From contig SJRY01000275.1 in the NCBI GenBank assembly GCA_011319805.1, positions 124,001-188,000 on the forward strand: a stretch of 64,000 nucleotides of DNA, written 5' to 3'. Every line of letters starts with the position of its first letter. Within the stretch, counting starts at the first letter, position 1. This document shows positions 22,733-33,182 of the stretch, piece by piece. The translations under genes and the position numbers were made by a program. Source of the DNA: Macrocybe gigantea (lineage: Eukaryota; Basidiomycota; Agaricomycetes; Agaricales; Callistosporiaceae). Below the pieces are notes generated by a model, which saw only the letters and a program-made list of their open reading frames with translations, searched no databases and was not told where the DNA came from.

Positions 22733-24829
22733 TCCAAGGGGTTTGAACGTCTTGATAGATTGTGCCGTGTTTTATATGTTCGCTTAAAGTGAAGGGCAGA
22801 GTAGTCCGTCACGGGTGTAGGTCCAATGAAGGCCTCCTCGCACCAGGCCCTTTCATATTCTGCGACAGGTTCCATTGCCTGGCGTAGTAAATGGCTGGGT
22901 GCCTCTGCGCCGACCCTGCCATCAATCATGAGCTTGCACGTGGGGTAGGAGGGCTGATTGGAGTAGCTCGGTCGATAAGAATTCGGACCATCAGCTGGCC
23001 TCTCCATTTAGATACGCAGATCTACGCCTTGCAGAGACCGCCGGTAGAAGGAAGTCGTGTGTCTATCATAGTTCCTTGTCATTTCAGGCGCGGTTTATAC
23101 TATGACAGTGCTATGTACCTACTAGTCACTTGAGGAACTTGAAGTTGAGTTGTGCGTCACGCTGAAGTTCTGGGTGCAGGATTGATGGCCGAGAGCGTGT
23201 GTGGGCCTCAATCCTGTGCCATCGTCTTGCCAAGGCCAGTACATATATCCTCGGGGTATTTCTGAAAATCATTGTTCGTGCAGGCACAACATAAACTGTG
23301 GCTGTGGAGTCGCCGTTCGTAGTAAATGGACAGGCCTTGTTTGTCCACGACCTTGGCAACGTTTTCATCATCCATCATCCATCCATCTGAGCTCAAGCGA
23401 CCTCGAGGCCAGCTTTTGGGATTGACAAACATCAAAACGTTTTGTATCCCATCCAGTTCCAGTTCACCCTCGCGTTTCTCCCCGTAGGCGTAGCCCTGCT
23501 CAAACTCGACACTTTTGCGGTATTCAGCATGATGAATGCTTGAAACCATTCATTATTTGGTTCTATGTGATTTTTATTGCTCACTGCGGCACCGTCCAAA
23601 GGTCTCATCTGCTCCCGTCCCAATTCAGAAAGGTTTGCCGTTCATCTCTCGATAGGCATTAGCGTCACTACGGGCAAATCAGTCGACAGCATCTCCCATA
23701 GGACCGAATTCAGAGCCTTCCAGACAACATTAACTTCTCAAATATTATTTCGAACGCCTTTGGTCTCGAAGTATGCCACATCGCCGTTTCCAGGACGGGG
23801 CGATGACCAAACCGACATAGTTGCTCCTGGTCTGCTCGCGAAGCAACCATACAGAAAAAGTAGCGTTAATGCAACGGCACGTAGGTGACATCATCATGAT
23901 CCTGGACTCGGCATGCCATCTGCAAGGCGGAAGCAATTAATGTCTTCCGTAGCGGAAGATTGACGGCATATTGGCCCTACAACTGCGGGTGAGAACAGAA
24001 GGCGAAGTTAACTCCTTAGCATTCATGACGCGCTTATTCCGCTTATTCCGCTTATTATTATAGACGGGGTATTTCGTAGCAAGACTCGTCAAGATGCAAG
24101 ACACCCCGGGCATTCCGCGGAAAAGTTTTTGGTTTGAGGTACATCATTTGTCACCCTATGATCCCAAGGAAGAATACTCAATTTCGTTGTGAAAGGCGCC
24201 AGACTGGTACGTTTAATATATGTTTGGGCGGCAATATCGAAAAGCTGTTCTCTTGCGTTTCGATGATAGCTTTTGTATCGCATCCCGATGAATATGGGGC
24301 TGTGTCAGCTATAGGTGTTGGGCGTATCTGAGAACTGCTTCTGGATCACGTTTCGTTGCCTAACTGTCCCCGTTCTTTCCTCGTGGGCCGTTCGCTCCTT
24401 TCACATTTAATTCGAGCTGTGTATGCCATTCCCGTGTGTACACCTCGTGATGCGCGGCTTCTTGCAATCAGAATGCCCCCCCAGAAGATGATTGCGGGGT
24501 AGTTCTCCATTAGACATAATAGGTTTAGTCGCGAAGGTACGTCCAGGCGCTTCAAGTGTCTTGCAGCATCATAGTTAATGAAATCACAGAATCGATTGCC
24601 AAATCGGCGCTAGCTCGGACTTCCTAACCCACCAAATTAGACCATGTCCGAGGTTCAAAATCACTCCGTCTTCTGGTTTCATGATGATGCTATGTCTCAA
24701 TGGAAAGGCAGTTCTTCTGTCAGACTTGTACGAGAACGAATGAATAATGCCACTATCTGCAAGCGAACAAACCACGTTGTACCCAAGACATAAATACGAT
24801 TCCAAGTAATCGATCTGGACGTCAAGCAA
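22733..24829. other. 2.1 kb between divergent membrane-protein paralogues, no confident gene
   Basis: Short frames occur on both strands. The best is 113 codons on the minus strand at 23208-23549 (LELDGIQNVLMFVNPKSWPR), without a known motif. A short direct repeat of about 9 bases (cgcttattc) occurs three times near 24030-24056. No RNA gene is seen. The ends must hold the promoters of both membrane protein genes. Confidence 0.4.
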
Positions 24830-26152
24830 ATGTCTGCTGATTCTCCTCCCCAACCTTTACCTCCTGAGCCTGAAGATGCGGTTCACTTACTCGGACAGTT
24901 TCATACTCCAATTATTCAGAGCTTCTTGATAGGTAACGTCTTCTGACATCTAAGAAGGCGGAAGAGCAAATGACGGTGCGATCTCAAGGTGCAGCCACTC
25001 CTGTCGTGGCTTTCATAGTCTTCAAAGCCTGTAAGAGCTCTGGACCATTCTCAAACCGAAGAACTGTTAACATTTTTTTTCCAGACAGGCGACGCCAACA
25101 TAGGACGTCCGTAATAGCATACGTCATATCTGTGCAATACGCCCTGGTCTTGCTGGCTGTTGGCGTCTATGACCGTCAATTGGTCCAAAATTTTATGTCT
25201 CAATCCCTTCGGGCTGTCGAAGAGAATTTTTTCTATCCATCCGTTGCAAGCGTTGCATTGCTTGACGTCTGTCAGTACATCGCGATGATCATGGCAGACG
25301 GCCTGATTGTGAGTGTCTGTTTCATATTTGATCTTGATTCAGACCTTGAATTGGACGAGATCTGGCGAGCGTCGAATGTGTGGACGCGCAATATGTTTAT
25401 CATTGTACCGCTCACTCTGCTTACGTTGACTGAGGCTGGTGAGTATTTTACCTGATATTCAAGCTTGACGCTCAGGTTTATGGCGCAAGTATTGCTCTTC
25501 TATTGTTTGCATCTCGACATTGTTCTTGCTCCATTGCCTTCGAATGACACGTCTAAGCGGATACAAAAGATCGATGAAAGGCTATACAACGTGGCAATGT
25601 CTTTCGGGGTAGTCATCACAATGACAGCTTCTTCCCTGATCGTCGCACGGATCTACGCCCTCGGCAAGATGAGAAGCATCCGGAAATTCAGAACGATTGT
25701 TGAAGTCATAATCGAGTCGGCACTGCTGTACTCCATGCCGCTGCTTATAGGTCTGATTGACGGATTCACTGGATCTCTTTCACTGGCTGGATTCATCATC
25801 GACGGAATGGTGTTGGTCATGACGGTAGGTGATGCACCGAGATTCCAGATTCCTCTGAGCTGATTACTGTCTGATCACACAGGTGCTTGCACCGTCCTTG
25901 CTTGTCGCAAGACTATTATTTTCACATTCTCCCTCATGGGCGGACTCCTCTTATCTCAGATTAGAACGGCTCGCCAATGCAGCGCCACAGTCGAGGAATG
26001 CTAATGCTGGCCCGCTGAAGAGTCCCAAGGAAACAAACGAAGAGTCTGCAGAGACGCTGTTTCACCCAGAGATGCCTGTCCGAAACGTGGAGGGCGCCAA
26101 CCACGTTGGAACGATGTGGCGCCATGATGATACCATAGTGGCCATGCCCTGA
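24830..26152 (+). CDS. Multi-span membrane protein, Agaricomycete orphan family (member 2)
   Basis: Function not recognised. The start at 24830 (MSADSPPQPLPPEPED) is followed by hydrophobic segments over several exons: VVAFIVFKA, SVIAYVISVQYALVLLAVGV, YIAMIMADGLI, MFIIVPLTLLTLTEA, VVITMTASSLIVARIYALG and VEVIIESALLYSMPLLIGLI. The tail is hydrophilic (SAETLFHPEMPVRNVEGANH), with the stop at about 26150-26152. It shares with the gene at 21323-22732 the ADGLI-intron junction, LIVARIY with a basic loop, and the VIIESALLYSMP segment. The order of spans is also the same. The pair is likely an inverted duplication that has since diverged. Confidence 0.62.
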
Positions 26153-26438
26153 TGTACGGATGTTACGATTATCATGTCGTTGGCTTTCCTTGGTATGTTT
26201 TCTCAACTGATGCCTGAAATAATCTTGTAATATGCAATACAGGTATATATGTACTTCAGAATCTGCACTATAATTATTCAAACACCGTTACAGACTCTTT
26301 GAAGTACCCCGTCCAGTCTGTGTCTGCGCCCGTAGTGATTGAACCACGGTCTCAAGTGCCCATTTGCCCGGCCAGGGTTCCGATAAGTCGTTAGAGTCTA
26401 GCATTACTGCTGTATGCCGAGTGCACATTTCTGCATGT

Positions 26439-27297
26439 CTACATGATATTGCAACCTGTGCAGCACCTTCTGCTGTCTCCAGCATGCTCGTCAAACTTCT
26501 GAACGCTCTTGACCGTCAGGGTTCCGAGACCGCTTTTGCCGATGAATGCCCCCTGCCAGACCATCTTTCCCTCTGGGTCGACATAGGGCCGCTGTGCCGG
26601 CCCGCCTGCGAATAATCGCTATTGAGGAAATGCTGAAAATGGAATAACATCTGACTCACTCCCTACGGAGATCGGACCTTCAACAATGTCGAAATGTTCG
26701 CCCTTGCCATCATAACACTTATTCACAAACTAAAGGGGTTGCAGTTGCTTATCACAGGAATTGTTGCTTGGATCAGATGGACTTACCGCCTTCCAAGTCT
26801 GATCGCCGCTCGGAAAACTGTAGATTGCATCAGGAAGGCGCATCACAAGAACCGAACTTCGCGACTCACGTCTTCTTTGATACGTGCGAGTTGGGCGTAT
26901 ACTGAAATGTGACGAGATACCAGTACTTCTGTGGTAGAATTTTGGCTCGGGAGCTACCCCAGGCCTTCGCCATATCGATATCCTTGAGTTGGCAATGTCA
27001 GCGACATATTATATAGTGAGTAAATGAACGCGTTACAGCGAAGACATATAATCCGCCGTGGGATGCAAAATCGCCAGCATCCTGCTTGTGACCGGTCGGA
27101 TGTCCAGTTTCAGGATATCTTGATGCGATGACCTGCAACTCGGGACCATAAACAGCGCGGTAGAACAAGGTTGTATGTCCCAGATGTGATGGAAGTGGTG
27201 CAGGTGAGCGGGCAACAAGCGGGTACGCCGGCCCTGCCAGCACAGAAACAAAGGAGATGGAAGCGGCGAGCACGGTGAAGACGGAGGCGAATTTCAT
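26439..27297 (-). CDS. Small secreted protein with C-terminal CCTGCN motif (paralogue 1)
   Basis: The start at 27297 gives a signal peptide (FASVFTVLAASISFVSVLA). The mature protein begins GPAYPLVARS, then TLFYRAVYGPEL, a Gly/His-rich part, and GDFASHGGLYVF. After introns come DIDMAKAWGSSRAKILP, KYWYLVTFQYTPNSH and LTVKSVQKFDEHAGDSRRCC, ending CCTGCNIM at 26439. The FYRA...GG-Y-F...A-W layout recalls the fold signature of some ADP-ribosyltransferase-like proteins, but the match is weak and I do not assign an activity. It is similar over its whole length and exon order to the gene at 28491-29361, 1.2 kb away in the same orientation, so the two are tandem duplicates. A TATA-like TTTATA reads upstream at 27369-27375 (minus). 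Confidence 0.7.
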
Positions 27298-28490
27298 TTT
27301 GTTTGAAGGCGATGAAGAATTGGAGGGAGAGGCCAGCTCTGAGGAGAACGATATAGCGAATGCACTTCTTTTATATCGCGAGCCGATCGACGGTCCATGC
27401 TTGTCCGCTACGGAAGAGGAACGCCTCAGTTTGTTTAGCCCCATTCAGATATGTTTCATCTGAGCGTAAAGGAAATTGGGCTAATATCAGATGCACAGCC
27501 CGTCAAGAGCGCCCATCTTCCACATCTCACAATGAACATACCGATCAATGCCGTGGGGGCCTTGAACAGGAGGCTGATGAGCTACGTCTATATAGCTGCC
27601 TGTACCGTAGTTCAAAGATGCTCAGCCGGTTCTGCGCTGCGATCTCGGAGGTAACCTTATCTTTGTTCATCCACGCAAACCAAACGGGATCGTCGCGGAT
27701 CGACCGGAACAGAATTCGTTCATATTATGCCGCTTGCAAGCGATGGCTCCTTGTTTCGATGTTCAGAAGAGCACATCAACGTACGACGCGATCGAAACCA
27801 GGACGTGTTTCGGTTGCAAATGGCGTACTCGTAAACGTCCAACTAGAGGAGAACAGGGTGCCGACTCACTTGGCGTAACGGGTCAAAGAACAAAAACAGG
27901 GCATTTCAAATCACAGCGCTTAGCATTGTGTGTACCCACGTTCACGTTCATCAGAAAAGTTTGCTTCCGGGTTTGCGCATCGGTCGGGAGTCTGGACTTG
28001 TTTAAGCACATGTTTATCAACCCTGTGTGCTATGAGAGATCTTCCGATGTTGAACATGTCCTCCGATAATGCGATCGGACTAGTTCAGCGCACACAATCC
28101 ACAAGCAAGACAGGTCCTCAAGTATGAGAAACGCACTTTGCCGTGCTTGACGTAGTTAACATCAGGGAAAATCGGCGTGCATGGTGTGGTTGGAAGGAAA
28201 CTAACGCTTTTCGAATAAAAGGAGGGGCACAGTTTTAGCGTGAATTTGACGAGGGCTCATGGGATGGAACATTCACTTCCTTGTAAGCTGCGATGCGTGC
28301 GAATGCTGAATTATCATATACGGCAGACGATCCCTGTGAACTGCAAATGGGAGAGAATTCAGTTGCCCCGCTCATGAAGTAGTGACCTTGAAACTCTAAA
28401 GCCGCCATGGGTCACTCGTCAGTAAAATATAATAAATTCATTAGATTTATACAATAATGTCATATGTGTATGTGGTGCACGCGTCCTACC
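27298..28490. other. Spacer between the two secreted paralogues
   Basis: About 1.2 kb with only short open frames and no recognisable motif. It includes the promoter of the left-hand copy and the 3' flank of the right-hand copy. Confidence 0.4.
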
Positions 28491-29361
28491 CTATATTACA
28501 GCCAGTGCAGCATTGCCTGGTGTTTGCGGCACCTTCGTCGAACTTTTGAATGTTTGTAATCGTCAAAGTAGCGAGTGCACCGGGACTATTGAAGGACGCT
28601 TGCCAGAGCATATGTCCTGCCGTGTTAAGATAGGGTTGCATTCTTGCTCCGTCTGTACCCTTTTAAGTAGAAACCTCAGTCGAGAAGAGAGATGCTCAAT
28701 ACGTACGTCCGACCGAAACTGGACCCTCGACGATATCATAATTGGTCGCCGTGCCACGATAGCAGCCGTCAACAAACTTAGCAATGTTTAGAACAGACAT
28801 TGATCGGTTTATGGAATCATCTCACTGTGTGCCATGCTGTACTGCCAGTAGTGAAACTGCGTGGTTGATCAGCATGAACAAGACTTATTTTTATAGATTA
28901 AAAAGGGAAAGGCTCACCTCTTCTTTGTCAACGAATTGTTTGGCGTGTAGTGGAATGTGATGAGGTACCAATACCGCTTCTCCTTCTTTGGTTGCACTTT
29001 GGCCCAGCAGCTTCCCCAAGTCTTTGCTTCATTGATATCCTTGCATTGCAAGCACATCAGTAAAGGGTCATTAGGCACGAAAAATATAGCGGCTCACTTC
29101 GAAGACGTATAATCCGCCATGAGGAGAGAAATCACCTGGAGTGGGGCTGTGACTCGCCGGGTGTCTGCCCACGTGGTAGATGTCATTCAGGTGTGCCAAT
29201 TCTGCGCCAGTGACGGCACGATAGAACGTCCCGGAGTTCTGCAAATGGCTTGGAAGGGCACTGGATGCGCGAGCCTCGAGAGGGAATGCCGGCCTTGCTA
29301 ATGCAGAGAGAAAAGAGACAAAAGTAGCGGCAAGCGCAACGAAGAGTGTAGCCAATTTCAT
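28491..29361 (-). CDS. Small secreted protein with C-terminal CCTGCN motif (paralogue 2)
   Basis: The start at 29361 gives a signal peptide (LATLFVALAATFVSFLSALA). The following parts match the neighbour at 26439-27297 segment by segment: RPAFPLEARASSALPSHLQ, GTFYRAVTGAELAHL, GDFSPHGGLYVF, then EAKTWGSCWAKVQPKKEKR, YWYLITFHYTPNN, FVDGCYRGTATNYDIVEGP and NIQKFDEGAANTRQCCTGCN, with the stop at 28491-28493. Introns are about 50-80 nt with GT...AG ends. It keeps a basic block (PKKEK) that the paralogue lacks. The role is unknown; a secreted protein of the fungal surface or of interaction with other organisms is possible. Alternative: a diverged ADP-ribosyltransferase-like fold, not supported strongly. 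Confidence 0.72.
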
Positions 29362-29992
29362 TTTCTTGCGGAGGCACTGAAGACGGAGAAGAAGAGACCA
29401 GCTCTGAGGAAAACGGCCGGGTGAAGGCGTTCCATTTATACCAACAGCCTACCGTTGGATGCTGTCATCTCCTGCTACACCGAAGTGAAGAAAATGCGCG
29501 ATTCGCCAGATATGGATGTGTTTCGGCATATTTGTTTTTCTTGCAAAAAGGAACAGGGTTATAGTCGTTTCGCATGGGCGCCCGCTCGGATGAGCTTATC
29601 GCCCGACACATGGCTGACATGGGCTTTCAGCGTCTGGAGTGATAGGGAAGCGATCAGCTTTCTTAGGAACCAAGAAATTCGGAGCCATAAGGTAGAGAGA
29701 TACCCCACAGAGTTGCATTTCCGGTCCTGGATCAATCCCAGTGACGTTTTCTGTCAAGAGGATCATCAGGGATTGACGTTCAACCAGAACAGAGTAAGTA
29801 AAGCCAGATCGTCGCACGTAAGGCACCCTGCCTCGGAAGCATGCGGTTACCAATGGGAAAGCATGGGTCTGCACAGGTTGTGCGGACGTAACCGCTGCTT
29901 TGGGAACTCCATCGCCCGGATCAGGAAACGATACGGCCTTCTTTTGTTCTGAATGGGGATTTGCTAACATGGGCGTGTTTATCACGATGCGG

Positions 29993-30295
29993 TCAACGCC
30001 CTGGCACATGCACGTCTTGAAGCCCGAGTTCTTGCGCTAACTTGAAGTACATTGAGGAGCATAGCACGGAAAGGAAAGCTGGATAAATCCATGGTGCAAA
30101 TCCTGTGGCGAAGCGCAGACAATATAGCATATGCAAGGTGATCAACCACAAGAAGAAGAGCCTGATCGACGAGCGAACTTCATTTTCCAGCGCCTGAGAG
30201 GTATCAGAGGGGAGAGTGGGAACGGGATAGAAGTTAATGCAATGAGTATAATTAGCGGGCATTAATGGGGTAGTGGTAACCTGGGTCGTTGCCAT
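29993..30295 (-). CDS. Possible small membrane protein overlapping tRNA-Gly (low confidence)
   Basis: A 100-codon frame with two hydrophobic segments (LFFLWLITLHMLYCL and WIYPAFLSVLCSSMYF). Its first 12 codons lie inside the tRNA-Gly on the other strand, which makes the start doubtful. No intron or family support. It may be part of a longer gene with an unrecognised start or a chance frame. The stretch 29362-29992 to its left has no recognised gene. Confidence 0.25.
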   Translation of the reverse strand: MATTQVTTTPLMPANYTHCINFYPVPTLPSDTSQALENEVRSSIRLFFLWLITLHMLYCLRFATGFAPWIYPAFLSVLCSSMYFKLAQELGLQDVHVPGR

Positions 30296-30339
30296 TTGAC
30301 GAGCTCGACCCGCCGGGGGTTCGATTCCCCCTTAATGCA
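30259..30339 (+). tRNA. tRNA-Gly (anticodon GCC) with short intron
   Basis: Acceptor arms GCATTAA and TTAATGC pair perfectly, with discriminator A. The D arm contains GTAGTGGTAA, and the T arm is GGGGG-TTCGATT-CCCCC. The anticodon stem GGTCG/CGACC encloses TTGCCA plus about 10 extra bases, consistent with a short intron after position 37 and anticodon GCC. The four-base variable loop and overall sequence fit fungal tRNA-Gly. Confidence 0.85.
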
Positions 30340-30575
30340 TTACATTTTTTGAATTATTTGTATTCAGTTTTTCTTCGTGGCCTAGCGAAAAGGCGTGTTT
30401 TCAATCCGTATGTGCATACAACCTCTTCGAGGATGATCCAAGGTTCAAGGTCTTCGTGGATAAATACAATACAATAACAGTGATAGTACAGCGTTTCAAA
30501 CAAGCTGCAAGAGCCACTGGAAGGCTATGATCAGAAATTTGTTAGACGAGTCGCCTCTTAGAGGGTCAGTCGAGA

Positions 30576-31356
30576 CTACCAACCTTGGTCAATCGTCTCC
30601 CGTTGAGCTAAATTATACGTGAAGAATGAGATTCGTCCTCCTGGCTGATGGAAAGTTAGATGCTATCCGTCTCCAACGCGCAAGCATGACACTCACCTTC
30701 GAGAGGGCCGCTTGCAAACCCAGTTGATCGGCCAAGCCTCCCTCGCTAGAGGCGGAACTCAGAACAAGGATAGGCTTCGCGATGGAGTCGTCATTCAAAA
30801 GATCGTCGAGCTCATTCTTGGATTGCTCGAGTCCTGTGCTTTCCTTGGCGTCAATTAAGTACACGATGCCGTCGAAGTCAGGCAGGCTCGCGCGCCACGA
30901 ACGACGCGCTGTCGCGAAGAGAAGTCAGAATCATGTATAGAAGTCAGTGGGACTACAGATGGAAGACGTACATCCTTCGTTGGCGCTCGGGATGACAACA
31001 GATAGTGTTATGTCACCGATCTTGAGCTCTTCCGAGCCTGAGAAGTAAAATGTTAGCATCTGTCATTTGAGGACGTAGATGCATAGTGACTAACTGGGGT
31101 GGATGGATACTTCATGCGGGGTATATTGGCCAGCCTTAAGTGAGTGGACCAAGGCCTAGCGTCGTTTATTCTTTGAAAAATGCAGGCGCAAATCTAGCCC
31201 GAAGAAACACACGGTTATTTCTGCGACATCGGGGCCCCAGAAACTGATGTTTGCTCTTTTGTTCATGATTCCTATTTGTACTGTGTTTAGGTTCGGAGAT
31301 TGGAAGAGATGGTCCATCTAAAGCTCACCAAGTCGCGATAGGATGGCGCTAAGCAT
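30576..31356 (-). CDS. Divergent SAR1-like protein lacking GTP-binding motifs
   Basis: SAR1 is the small GTPase that starts COPII coat assembly at the ER. This gene aligns with SAR1 from end to end but has lost every nucleotide motif. The short N terminus MLSAILSRLG corresponds to the helix before NK.AK, then IMNKRANISFWGPD-VAEIT stands where SAR1 has FLGLDNAGKT (P-loop). SEELKIGDITLSV corresponds to SEEL..G...F. SANEGSRRSWRASLPDFDGI replaces DLGGHxxARRxWxDYFPEVDGI. YLIDAKES matches FLVDSxD. LVLSSASSEGG replaces LGNKID. Last, RISFFTYNLAQRETIDQGW matches the C-terminal strand and helix. Four or five introns have good ends and the frame is open to a stop at 30576-30578, so this does not look like a random pseudogene. 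It could be a pseudo-GTPase or a late-stage relic. Confidence 0.72.
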
Positions 31357-31771
31357 TCAAAGGTGATCTTACAAGATGAGGTATTGGTAGAAGGTGCTCA
31401 GAGCTTGGGCCTTTTAATACGAATTTGGCGCGCTGACACAGGATGGAGGATACTCTGACGAGACGTGGCAGTGAGGTGGCAACAGGAATGATGATCGCCC
31501 CGTCTCATGTATATCAAGATGCTTCCTCCGCCTGTGCGATCAGCGCTGGAAAAATCAAATTAGTATCGAATAGCTGAATTGGGTCAGAAACGCGCACGCA
31601 CTTCCAGTCGTAAATTTCTAGCCTCGAAGCACAGGAGATAATGGTACGAAATCCGAGATGCTGTGTCTGATCTCGGGGATGTGTTCAATCGTGTCCTTTA
31701 CGGCGTGAGAAACAAATACCAAATTAACGTTCTTTGTCTCCTCGACCATCTTCGGAGACGACTACAAAGCC
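31357..31771. other. Divergent promoter region between SAR1-like and UTP16 genes
   Basis: About 415 bases between two start codons on opposite strands. No gene or repeat is seen. It includes presumed 5' untranslated parts of both. Confidence 0.45.
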
Positions 31772-32907
31772 ATGGCGCAGTCTGGCTACACGTCGGACGT
31801 CTCCTCCAACTTCAATGTCGAAGATTCGGAGGCACCTGAGAGCGTCACCCTGACCCAGTCCAAGCTCGCGGTACAGAAGCACGACGCAAGCGTGAGACAG
31901 GCTCATGCGGCGGAGCGAGGGAAGAGGAAGGAGCGGAACAGAGAGAGGGACAGGCGGTTGAAAGAACAGGCTCTAGGCAGGAAGCAGAAGAAGAGAGTTG
32001 CGGAACTCGGGGAAGAGGAGGGAGGCGAGGCAGGAGGTGATGACGTGCGTTTGGAGGACAAAGTCGAGGAAGAGGAGGACGGGGATGGGACAAGCGAGTT
32101 GGGAGACAGCGATGCTGTGGATCCGGTTTTGAAGGCACGAATGGATAGAGCAATGCAAGAAGCTATGGCAGAAGACGAGATCGGCGCGTCGGGCATGGTG
32201 TCTGACGTCGAAGAGGACGCCGTGGACGACACGGATGGAGACGCAGAGGAGGGTGGAGACGATGAATGGGGAAGGGTGGGCTCAGACCCGAACGAAGCCT
32301 TTGACGACTCAGAAGACTGTTCAAATGAAGAGGAACATCGCTCAAGTCCGAAAGTCAATGCGTCGGACAAGACGAACCCGTATCACCTTCCAGACCACAT
32401 ATTCAAGGAAGCGTTCAGCAATGCGTCCTCGAAAAAGTCTGCCAAACGCAAAGCAGCCGAGGACGAGGACGACGAGGACAACGGCGGTCAGCACAAGAAA
32501 AAGCGGATAGCTAAAAAGCGGAGCAGGAGAAACGACGAGAAGAAGGACATCGTCGTCGGGTATGTCTTCTCCACATGTCGTTGCTGGAGGTCTCATTGAC
32601 CTCGAAATGGGCTTGTGCAGATCTAAAACGATCCGCGTCCTGGACCCAAACGGTCCTCTTTCGTCTTCAACCAGAAGCGTCCTCCCATCCAAAAAGATAA
32701 AAAAGTTCCTGGACAGGACTCTAGCCTTAAAATCCGGGAATGCGAGAACGAGAGGGTGGGAACGGAGACCAGGTTAGCCACTGTCTTTGTCCTGTCCTGT
32801 GACAAGATTCTGAAGGCGCACTTCCACCTCCGTCCTTCACAGCCCATTTAGGTGTCATGAAATGCACAAGCGCTGGCCCTGCGTCCAACTTCGTCCGCAA
32901 CCGTTAA
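31772..32907 (+). CDS. Utp16/Bud21-type U3 snoRNP-associated ribosome biogenesis protein
   Basis: Nucleolar factor of the small-subunit processome. The start ATG at 31772 begins MAQSGYTSDVSSNFNVEDSE. Residues 50-250 are charged, with basic (RKERNRERDRRLKEQALG) and long acidic stretches. The family signature follows: NPYHLPDHIFKEAFS, then a Lys/Arg nuclear-localisation stretch. After an intron (near 32560-32620) comes SKTIRVLDPNGPL and PSKKIKKFLDRTLALKSGN with GWERRPA. The last intron (gttagcc...ttcacag, to about 32845) joins to HLGVMKCTSAG, and the stop is at 32905-32907. The GWERRPxxLGVM ending and the LPSKKxKKFLDRSLALK motif are what identify the family. Long antisense frames inside it are a by-product of the Glu/Asp-rich repeats. 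Confidence 0.83.
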
Positions 32908-33182
32908 GCAAAAATGCACCGCCACGCCGCCTAGGATATCCTGTTGTCTTCTTATCCGCGATGGCTCCCACCAGAAAAAAAGCGAGCCGGAGCACCAGCT
33001 ACTGAACTTTTAATATAGATGATTCGTATCTATCGTGACATCGTTCTCCTCAAAGGATCCTGACCAGAAAATGCATAGTAGTTGAGAGCAAGATGAGATA
33101 CGGGTATGGTGGTCTTGAAATACACATCTACATTGTACAGTAAGATAGGATGGATATCATGAGCGCAGAAAATTAGACCGCG

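Noticed and set aside
24030..24056. Three copies of a 9-base unit as a possible repeat array or CRISPR-like structure
   Set aside because: Too short, no spacers, and a eukaryotic genome; a simple slippage repeat.
28491..29361. Assignment of the secreted paralogues as ADP-ribosyltransferases
   Set aside because: Only a loose FYRA / GGLYVF / A-W pattern is visible; the catalytic triad cannot be placed, so no activity is claimed.
31903..32370. Long Ser-rich open frame antisense to the UTP16 gene
   Set aside because: It is the mirror of Glu/Asp-rich codons on the plus strand, which avoid stops on the other strand. No motif or intron logic of its own.
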